A DNA stretch of 20,413 bases from XYB2-FULL-45-11 sp964360375 (GTDB lineage: Bacteria; Patescibacteriota; Patescibacteriia; UBA9934; GWF2-40-263): contig CAYHWG010000013.1 of the NCBI GenBank assembly GCA_964360375.1, positions 1 through 20,413 of the forward strand, read 5' to 3'. Below, in pieces: positions 15,742-20,413 of this stretch (the stretch's first letter is position 1; each line of letters starts with the position of its first letter). Both the position numbers and the translations under genes were made by a program. The notes below the pieces were generated by a model. It saw only the letters and a program-made list of their open reading frames with translations. It made no database searches and had not been told where the DNA came from.

Positions 15742-17067
15742 ATGTACCATTGCACTCACTGCGACGCACAATTTTCTAAATGGTCTGGCAAATGCCTTGC
15801 ATGCGATCATTGGGGAACCGTGAAAGAAGAATCGGATGCACCGTCATCCTCCCCTATTGCTCGTGCCGGCGGTTTGAAAGCGCACGCAAAAGAAACAATT
15901 TCTCTCAAAAATATCAACGCACAAAATGAACACGCAAGACTTTCTATTGGAGAACACGAACTGGATCGTGTCGTCGGCGGCGGAATCGTGACGGGATCAC
16001 TCACCTTACTTTCTGGCGAACCAGGAATTGGAAAGTCGACCCTTGTTGCCGGAATCGCAAAAAAAATCGCATCATCAGACCACCCCCAGCCCCTCCTTGT
16101 AAAGGAGGGGGGTTCATGTTCGGTTCTTTATATCTCCGGCGAAGAATCTGCGATGCAACTTAAATCTCGATTTGATCGATTAAACGCAGATCTTTCGAGA
16201 ATCAATTTTCTCGAGATGGTCTCGATCGAAGAACTTGTCGCAACCCTCGAAAAGGAAAAGCCAACACTCGCAATTGTAGATTCAGTACAGACGATGTTTT
16301 CAAATGCGGTCGACGCCCAAAGTGGATCGCCCACACTCGTTCGTTATGCAACATCCTGTCTTTTGGAACTTGCAAAACGCACCGGCATTTCCCTTTTACT
16401 CGTCGGCCAAGTCACGAAAGATGGAAGTGTTGCTGGACCAAAAACGCTTGAACACTTGGTTGATACAGTTCTCTCGCTTACAGGAGAACCATCTCACGAA
16501 TTGCGAATCCTCGAGGCAACGAAAAATCGATTCGGTGCAACAGATGAGATTGGCGTGTTTGAGATGACATCTGAAGGATTAAAAGCTGTCGAAAATCCAA
16601 GCGCACGATTTTTGGCCGAACGCGTGAATGTTCCCGGATCCGTGATTGCAACCGTTCGAGAAGGCTCGAGAATTTTCTTGGTCGAAGTACAAGCACTTGT
16701 GGAAAAATCTTTTTACGGAACGCCGATTCGACGCGCAAACGGTATGGATCAAAATCGATTGCAGATGCTAATCGCTATCCTCTCGAAACGTGCAGGACTT
16801 CATCTTGGTGAATCCGATGTCTACGTAAACGTCGTCGGGGGCATGCAGCTCAAAGAACCCGCGTCCGACCTCGCGGTGTGTGCCGCGATCATGAGTGCAT
16901 CGAAAAACCACGTCGACAGCGAACCAATTGTGTATATCGGTGAAGTCGGACTAGGAGGCGAAGTACGAAATGTGATGGCGCTTGAAAAGCGCGTGAGCGA
17001 AGCGAAACGTGTAGGAATCGAGAAAGTTGTCACACCAAAAACCATAAAACATGTGAAGGAATTGTGA
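15742..17067 (+). CDS. radA: DNA repair protein RadA/Sms
   Basis: 441 aa, branch-migration ATPase acting with RecA in recombination. The N-terminal zinc finger has Cys4, Cys7, Cys18 and Cys21 (YHCTHC, KCLACDHWG). The RecA-like domain has Walker A GEPGIGKST (92-100), LYISGEES, and the RadA-specific KNRFG (261-265). The C-terminal Lon-like domain carries DVYVNVVGGM and GEVGLGGEVR. The frame is open up to 15685 inside the amidase gene, but the zinc finger places the start at 15742. Residues about 113-125 (HPQPLLVKEGG) are an extra loop between the Walker A helix and the next strand, coded by a palindromic DNA insertion. It ends the plus-strand run and is convergent with recG, 6 bp apart, with no terminator visible between them. 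Confidence 0.96.
   Translation: MYHCTHCDAQFSKWSGKCLACDHWGTVKEESDAPSSSPIARAGGLKAHAKETISLKNINAQNEHARLSIGEHELDRVVGGGIVTGSLTLLSGEPGIGKSTLVAGIAKKIASSDHPQPLLVKEGGSCSVLYISGEESAMQLKSRFDRLNADLSRINFLEMVSIEELVATLEKEKPTLAIVDSVQTMFSNAVDAQSGSPTLVRYATSCLLELAKRTGISLLLVGQVTKDGSVAGPKTLEHLVDTVLSLTGEPSHELRILEATKNRFGATDEIGVFEMTSEGLKAVENPSARFLAERVNVPGSVIATVREGSRIFLVEVQALVEKSFYGTPIRRANGMDQNRLQMLIAILSKRAGLHLGESDVYVNVVGGMQLKEPASDLAVCAAIMSASKNHVDSEPIVYIGEVGLGGEVRNVMALEKRVSEAKRVGIEKVVTPKTIKHVKEL
16082..16113. repeat. GC-rich palindromic insertion inside radA
   Basis: CCCCTCCTT (16090-16098), loop GTA, AAGGAGGGG (16102-16110): a perfect 9-bp stem, flanked by C-rich and G-rich bases. It reads through in frame as HPQPLLVKEGG at a place where RadA proteins usually have no residues. 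The core is shared with the copy in recG at 17914-17936. The local composition (C/G tracts) is unlike the rest of the gene. Confidence 0.85.
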
Positions 17068-17073
17068 CAACCA

Positions 17074-19209
17074 TTACTCCAAATGAATTTGTTCGAGTGC
17101 CTCGTCGATTCGCGGTCGCACGAGCGGGTGTGTTTCGAAAAAGTTCGGATCGAGAAAAAGTTTTTGTGACCAATCTCTTGCTTTTTTCATGAGTGGAACA
17201 TCTGCGGGTGTTGCGAATTTAAAATCTGGAAAACCGGATTGGGCATTTCCAAAAACATTTCCTGCACCACGCAATTGCAAATCTTTTTCTGCGAGTTCAA
17301 ATCCGTTTTGTGATTCGACAACCGCATCGAGTCGTTGTTTCGAATGAATCGAGAGTTCGTCTGGTAACAAATAGCAGTACGATTGCACGTCGGATCGACC
17401 CACACGACCACGTAACTGATGCAATTGCGCGAGCCCAAATCGTTCTGCACTCATAATCACCATCACGGTTGCGTTTGGAACATCCACACCAACCTCAACA
17501 ACAGTAGTCGAAACGAGCACATCGATTTTTCCATCACGGAAATCCTCATTCCGTTTTTGTTTTTCATCAGACTTTAATTTTCCATGTAGCGTCGCAATAC
17601 ACAACCCTTTAAGAACATCTCGAGAAAGCATTTTTTCAACGTCCGAAACAGACTTTGAACCAAGAGAGTCGGACGGATCTATGAGCGGACAGATCACAAA
17701 CACCTGTCTTCCCTGCTCGACCTGTGAACGAACATGCTTCCACATTCCTAATCGTTGTTCTACCGGAACGATCGCTGTTCCTATGGGTTTTCGTCCTTTT
17801 GGAAGTTCATCAAGAATAGAAAGTTCGAGATCTCCGTAAATAGTGAGTGCAAGGGAGCGAGGGATGGGAGTTGCGGTCATGGAGAGGAGATGTGGGACAC
17901 GACCACCCCCTAACCCCCTCCTTGTAAAGGAGGGGGGATCATTGAGGAGTGCGTGGCGTTGTGCAACACCGAATCGATGTTGTTCATCGATAATCACAAG
18001 CGACGCGTTTCTGACATCAATTCCCTCTTGAAGTACCGCATGTGTCCCGATGAGACAATCAACTTCGCCGTTTGAATTTTTTTCGACAAGCTCTGTGCGT
18101 TTTATTTTTTCATCGTTATAAAAAATCTGATTATGGGTGAGGAGCGCAACATTGCGAGAAGGCATCATTTTACAAAACGCCTTGTGTTGTTGTGTCGCGA
18201 GAATTTCTGTTGGTGCAAGGTAGACAACACGCACATGCGACCACCCCCCTCCCTCCCCTCGGGCAGGGGAGGGAGTCTGTTTCGTAAGGAGGGGGGATTC
18301 GCAGACTGAATGCGCGGCGATCGCGGCCACAACAGTTTTCCCGGAACCAACATCTCCTTCGAGCAGACGATTCATCGGAACATCTTTCGCTAAATCCTGA
18401 ACAATCTCCCATGCAGCAACTTTTTGCGCACGTGTAAGCTTGAACGGAAGTGTATCGACAAATACTTTCAGTGAAGGCTTGTTGATAGAAATCGCCGTTG
18501 CGTTTTTTGTTTTGCGATCACGCCTTACCTCTTCAAACAACATCTGATGCAAAAACAATTCATCAAACTTCAGTCGATCAATCCCGCGTTGCAACGCTTC
18601 ATGTGATTCTGGAAAATGAACGTTTGACAGAGCGATCGCAAGCGTCGGGAGCCCCTCGGCCAAAACAATTTCGCTCGGTAACCAATCGGAAACCATATCG
18701 ACAATGGTGAGTGAACGCTTGATTGCGTCTCGTAACTTTCGCATCGTGATCGATCCCGTCAATCCATAAACCGGAACAATACGACCTGTGTTCACGTGTT
18801 GTCCGACCGGTTCATGAATCGGATTAGAAAATGTTTTTCCAAAACGATAATCGATCAAACCCGCAAAAGAATGTCTTGACCCAATTGGAAGTGTTTTTAT
18901 AAGATACGGCTGATTAAACCAAATAACTTTTAGTTCTCCACTTTCATCTTCAATCACTGCATCCACAATCTTTACTCGACTCGATTTCGATGCGCGAAGT
19001 CCGATCGACTTGATCCGCGCATCAATCGTGATTGGTGTAAGAAACGGAGCCTTCGCGATCAACACACGTCTCGAGAAATCATCGTAACGAAACGGCACAT
19101 ACCACAAAAGATCAGATACTGTTTTTATTCCGATCGAAGCAAGATCCTTTGCAGCTTTATCCCCAATTCCAGGAAGACCAGAAACAGGAGTTGAGAGTCG
19201 AAGTGACAT
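17074..19209 (-). CDS. recG: ATP-dependent DNA helicase RecG
   Basis: 711 aa. RecG remodels stalled forks and Holliday junctions. A helix-hairpin-helix-like start (VSGLPGIGDKAAKDLASIGI) leads to the OB-fold wedge domain (about 60-160) and SF2 helicase domains: Walker A GDVGSGKT (285-292), APTEILATQQH, DEQHRFG (Asp408-Glu409-Gln410-His411), MTATPIPRSLALT, STTVVEVGVDVPNA, and QLRGRVGRSD. The typical length is about 680; the excess matches two in-frame palindromic insertions, at about residues 303-323 (SPLLTKQTPSPARGEGGG, before the APTEIL strand) and about 423-435 (DPPSFTRRGLGGG, before the MTATP strand). Both fall in loops between conserved elements. The start at 19209 is 3 bp after the GIY-YIG gene stop, with T before the ATG and no Shine-Dalgarno. 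It is probably transcribed with the upstream tRNA-Arg and GIY-YIG gene. Confidence 0.96.
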   Translation of the reverse strand: MSLRLSTPVSGLPGIGDKAAKDLASIGIKTVSDLLWYVPFRYDDFSRRVLIAKAPFLTPITIDARIKSIGLRASKSSRVKIVDAVIEDESGELKVIWFNQPYLIKTLPIGSRHSFAGLIDYRFGKTFSNPIHEPVGQHVNTGRIVPVYGLTGSITMRKLRDAIKRSLTIVDMVSDWLPSEIVLAEGLPTLAIALSNVHFPESHEALQRGIDRLKFDELFLHQMLFEEVRRDRKTKNATAISINKPSLKVFVDTLPFKLTRAQKVAAWEIVQDLAKDVPMNRLLEGDVGSGKTVVAAIAAHSVCESPLLTKQTPSPARGEGGGWSHVRVVYLAPTEILATQQHKAFCKMMPSRNVALLTHNQIFYNDEKIKRTELVEKNSNGEVDCLIGTHAVLQEGIDVRNASLVIIDEQHRFGVAQRHALLNDPPSFTRRGLGGGRVPHLLSMTATPIPRSLALTIYGDLELSILDELPKGRKPIGTAIVPVEQRLGMWKHVRSQVEQGRQVFVICPLIDPSDSLGSKSVSDVEKMLSRDVLKGLCIATLHGKLKSDEKQKRNEDFRDGKIDVLVSTTVVEVGVDVPNATVMVIMSAERFGLAQLHQLRGRVGRSDVQSYCYLLPDELSIHSKQRLDAVVESQNGFELAEKDLQLRGAGNVFGNAQSGFPDFKFATPADVPLMKKARDWSQKLFLDPNFFETHPLVRPRIDEALEQIHLE
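17914..17936. repeat. GC-rich palindromic insertion inside recG (copy 1)
   Basis: CCCCCTCCTT (17914-17923), loop GTA, AAGGAGGGGG (17927-17936): a perfect 10-bp stem whose core is identical to the radA insertion. On the recG strand the element with its flanks reads DPPSFTRRGLGGG, between QRHALLN and the HLLSMTATP strand. It lies in opposite orientation to its host gene compared with the radA copy, so a different peptide results. Confidence 0.85.
18244..18296. repeat. Compound palindromic insertion inside recG (copy 2)
   Basis: Outer arms CCCCCCTCC (18244-18252) and GGAGGGGGG (18288-18296) are exact complements and resemble the arms of the other two elements. An inner perfect 11-bp palindrome lies at 18249-18259 and 18265-18275 (CTCCCTCCCCT / AGGGGAGGGAG, loop CGGGC). 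It is translated in frame as SPLLTKQTPSPARGEGGG. It looks like one palindrome family nested in another. Confidence 0.8.
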
Positions 19210-19212
19210 AAA

Positions 19213-19452
19213 TTAATATTCAAGTTGCTTTTGCAAAAAACGTCGTCCGGCAGCCGTCTTTAAATAAATTTCAAAATCGCGTGCTTCACTAGATTTCTCA
19301 AATATCTTTACAAAAACAACGCGCAGATTCATCATCGAACGCGTTGTTTTTGTTTGACCTCTTTGATGCTCTTTTAATCGACGTTCAAAATCCATGGTCA
19401 TCCCCTTATAGTATCTACCAGATTCGTCTTCTAGAACGTAAACGGTATACAT
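19213..19452 (-). CDS. GIY-YIG nuclease-domain protein (short)
   Basis: 79 aa single-domain protein. MYTVYVLED (GIY-equivalent), then GRYYKGMT (YIG-equivalent), DFERRLKEHQ with the conserved Arg and His, and a C-terminal EARDFEIYLKTAAGRRFLQKQ, which is the YhbQ/UPF0213-like layout. Members are small putative endonucleases with unknown substrates. The frame is open up to 19551, but that extension is only the translation of the tRNA-Arg gene, so the ATG at 19452 is the start. It begins 7 nt after the tRNA CCA end and stops 3 bp before recG. The central Gly of the YIG motif is kept, while Ile is replaced by Lys. Confidence 0.85.
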   Translation of the reverse strand: MYTVYVLEDESGRYYKGMTMDFERRLKEHQRGQTKTTRSMMNLRVVFVKIFEKSSEARDFEIYLKTAAGRRFLQKQLEY

Positions 19453-19459
19453 ATTGAAC

Positions 19460-19536
19460 TGGTGCGCCCGGCAGGATTTGAACCTACGACCCTCAGCTCC
19501 GCAAGCTGATGCTCTATCCAGCTGAGCTACGAGCGC
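19460..19536 (-). tRNA. tRNA-Arg (anticodon GCG)
   Basis: A 77-nt cloverleaf with encoded CCA. The acceptor stem GCGCTCG pairs with CGGGCGC (one G-T), D-stem GCTC/GAGC, anticodon stem TCAGC/GCTGA around the loop TTGCGGA, and T-stem GTAGG/CCTGC around TTCAAAT. Loop positions 34-36 read GCG, which decodes CGC and CGU as arginine. Most bacteria use an ACG anticodon edited to inosine for these codons. The discriminator base is A. It lies 7 nt before the GIY-YIG start codon and one base after the 129-bp palindrome. Confidence 0.95.
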
Positions 19537-19537
19537 A

Positions 19538-19666
19538 GGTAAAATTCTCAAAATTTGCGATCTGTCGGTTTTTATCTCCGGTCGGCACCTCTCGGTAGTA
19601 TTTAACTACCGTTCGGCGCCGTCCTCGACAAAAACCAACATCTCATCAAATTTTGAAAATTTTACC
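19538..19666 (-). ncRNA. 129-bp near-perfect palindrome, possible rod-like RNA or MITE-like repeat
   Basis: Outer 20-bp arms (19538-19557 and 19647-19666) match with one exception. Inner arms hold a 14-bp match (around TGTTGGTTTTTGTC on the minus strand), a CGGC.CC block, and a perfect 7-bp stem CGGTAGT/ACTACCG around ATTTA, centred at 19602, the centre of the whole element. The imperfect pairs in the matched blocks become G-U on the minus strand and would be A-C on the plus strand, so an RNA on the tRNA strand folds better. It ends one nucleotide before the tRNA 5' end, so RNase P cleavage would release it. It may instead be a miniature mobile element; no clear target duplication is seen. 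The function is unknown. Confidence 0.6.
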
Positions 19667-19684
19667 ACATGATCTTTCCTGGAC

Positions 19685-20203
19685 TCACAATTTATACAGT
19701 CTTCGGACGACATCCGTCAAGTGTTCATTTGTGCGATTTAAATCTTCCATACAATACGTGAGAAGATTATTTCGAATGACATTTGGATCTGCATCTTCTA
19801 ATGAAATAGAAAGTCTCGGATGTGTGACAGCGTAAAAATCCAAATACAGCAATTTCACGGTTGGTGGATCATACACAATCGAAAAATCACGTATGGATTG
19901 ATAATCGTAATAAACGTCCCCAAGAATGACCCCTGTTGTGGTAATCATCATGGGAATACGTTCCGGTTTTGTAAACGCCGTGATCATCAAAATGACACAA
20001 CACATCAAAATAATCACAGCGAACATAAAGTTCGTCGTAGCGATCGCGTAAAAAATCAGGGAGACACTCACAAGTCCTGCAATCACATACCACAATTTTG
20101 AGCGTTTATGCTCTGTATATTCATCCACTTCCCATCCAATCAGAAGTTCCCCGAACTCATCCGGATGATATTCAAAAATAGCGTTTGGTTCTTGTTGCTG
20201 CAT
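19685..20203 (-). CDS. Two-TM membrane protein of unknown function
   Basis: 172 aa, family not recognised. An acidic cytoplasmic N-terminus with FGELLIGWEVDEY is followed by basic HKRSK and two close membrane helices (37-54 and 59-77). The C-terminal half (about 80-172) is soluble and strand-rich (MMITTTGVILGDVYYDY, DFSIVYDPPTVKLLYL) and ends with helices (DPNVIRNNLLTYCMEDL, NEHLTDVVRRLYKL). The arrangement of two helices followed by a small beta domain recalls bacterial PH-like membrane proteins, but this is only a resemblance. The frame is open to 20251. I prefer 20203 because a -10 element lies just before it and T precedes the ATG. Its 3' end holds the likely promoter for the tRNA-Arg/recG unit. 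Confidence 0.82.
   Translation of the reverse strand: MQQQEPNAIFEYHPDEFGELLIGWEVDEYTEHKRSKLWYVIAGLVSVSLIFYAIATTNFMFAVIILMCCVILMITAFTKPERIPMMITTTGVILGDVYYDYQSIRDFSIVYDPPTVKLLYLDFYAVTHPRLSISLEDADPNVIRNNLLTYCMEDLNRTNEHLTDVVRRLYKL
19691..19720 (-). promoter_or_regulatory. Candidate promoter for palindrome / tRNA-Arg / GIY-YIG / recG
   Basis: On the minus strand TTGACG (19715-19720) and TATAAA (19691-19696) are separated by 18 bp, close to the sigma-70 consensus. It lies inside the last codons of the membrane-protein gene. The predicted start near 19684 is about 18 nt before the 129-bp palindrome, so that element would be transcribed ahead of the tRNA. Confidence 0.6.
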
Positions 20204-20211
20204 ACAATCAC

Positions 20212-20240
20212 AGTATAACAAATGAAACCCCCAACGCAAA
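20212..20240 (-). promoter_or_regulatory. Candidate promoter of the two-TM protein gene (leaderless)
   Basis: TATACT on the minus strand (20212-20217) ends 8 nt before the ATG at 20203, so transcription would begin at or 1-2 nt before the start codon. A weak -35 (TTTGCG, 20235-20240) is 17 bp upstream. The fit of the -10 is good, that of the -35 poor. Confidence 0.5.
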
Positions 20241-20264
20241 GCTGAATCCATTATTGCGTTACGC

Positions 20265-20270
20265 TATAAT
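20265..20270 (+). promoter_or_regulatory. Possible -10 element pointing rightwards
   Basis: A perfect TATAAT in the gene-free end of the window. No -35 of quality is seen. It would drive whatever lies right of 20413, or the hairpin at 20328. Apart from this and the hairpin I see nothing coding in 20204-20413; the only ATG frame close by (20275-20307) is 10 codons long. Confidence 0.35.
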
Positions 20271-20327
20271 AATAATGGAATCATCTCATACGAAAAAGCT
20301 TGCCTAATATATTTGAATATCGTGAAT

Positions 20328-20372
20328 GGGGTCAGGTCCGGCATCCGGGAATGCTGGGTGCGGGCCTGCCCC
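20328..20372. repeat. GC-rich REP-like hairpin
   Basis: GGGG (20328-20331), CAGGTCCG (20333-20340) and CATCC (20342-20346) pair with GGGTG (20356-20360), CGGGCCTG (20361-20368) and CCCC (20369-20372), with two single-base bulges, two T-G pairs and a 9-nt loop. It stands out in an AT-rich stretch. The GGGGTCAGGT start resembles, from memory, hairpins associated with REP/RAYT-type transposases. It is not followed by a T run, so a terminator is less likely. Confidence 0.6.
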
Positions 20373-20413
20373 CACGGCAAACATTGGTTTATTTAAAATA
20401 AAAAAATTAGCGG

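Noticed and set aside
16082..16113. The radA palindrome as a transcription terminator
   Set aside because: It lies in mid-gene, is translated in frame and has no T run after it.
19453..19551. N-terminal extension of the GIY-YIG frame (ALVAQLDRASACGAEGRR...)
   Set aside because: This is the translation of the tRNA-Arg gene, a common false protein. The real domain starts at MYTVYVL.
19538..19666. The 129-bp palindrome as a simple intrinsic terminator for the two-TM gene
   Set aside because: It is far longer than needed, is not followed by a T run, and the base after it leads straight into the tRNA.
20275..20307. Ten-codon frame just after TATAAT
   Set aside because: The -10 element is only 4 bp from the ATG, the base before ATG is A, and the peptide has no features; chance is likely.
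20328..20372. Signal recognition particle RNA, suggested by GGTCAGGTCCGG
   Set aside because: The conserved GGAA tetraloop and the AGCAGCC side of the SRP domain are missing; the bases instead form one continuous hairpin with another loop.

Overview
This 20.4 kb window looks like a chromosomal piece of a Patescibacteria (Candidate Phyla Radiation) genome. The reasons are: genes packed with gaps of 3 to 21 bp, almost no Shine-Dalgarno sequences, short simplified versions of core proteins, and a set of signal-peptide-bearing VirB2/TrbC-like pilin proteins of the kind typical of that radiation. TGA is used as a stop (tyrS, radA, the gene at 19685), so this is not one of the lineages that read TGA as glycine. 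The exact phylum cannot be fixed from the sequence alone.

Layout. Positions 1-4313 are on the minus strand: a RhuM-Fic/Doc fusion protein followed 4 bp later by a Pif1-like helicase that runs off the window edge, then a phosphomannomutase/phosphoglucomutase gene and tyrS, with a terminator after tyrS. A short divergent promoter region (4314-4370) separates these from a plus-strand run of eleven genes (4371-17067) with no gap above 19 bp. The run holds lemA, htpX, clpC, a heptad-repeat membrane protein, an anchored beta-propeller protein, an anchored DsbA-like oxidoreductase, a pilin fused to a C39-like cysteine peptidase, a pilin fused to an M15/VanY-like peptidase, a stand-alone pilin, an N-acetylmuramoyl-L-alanine amidase, and radA. 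recG lies convergent to radA. Upstream of recG on the minus strand are a small GIY-YIG protein, tRNA-Arg and a 129-bp near-perfect palindrome. A two-TM membrane protein and a GC-rich hairpin close the window.

How the genes may work together. The centre (about 8360-15737) reads as an envelope-exported module: three paralogous two-TM pilin cores, two carrying peptidase domains, plus an amidase, and a thioredoxin-fold enzyme that could form the many disulfides in these cysteine-rich products. I infer a cell-surface or wall-penetrating apparatus related to type IV secretion pilins, with LemA/HtpX/ClpC providing membrane and protein quality control in the same transcript. No VirB4, VirB6 or VirD4 homologue is in the window, so secretion is not shown.

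Other notable signals are short GC-rich palindromes inserted in frame in radA (one) and recG (two), a T directly before the ATG in 16 of 18 genes with no Shine-Dalgarno, a tRNA-Arg with a GCG anticodon, and a rod-like palindrome abutting that tRNA whose imperfect pairs are nearly all G-U on the tRNA strand.
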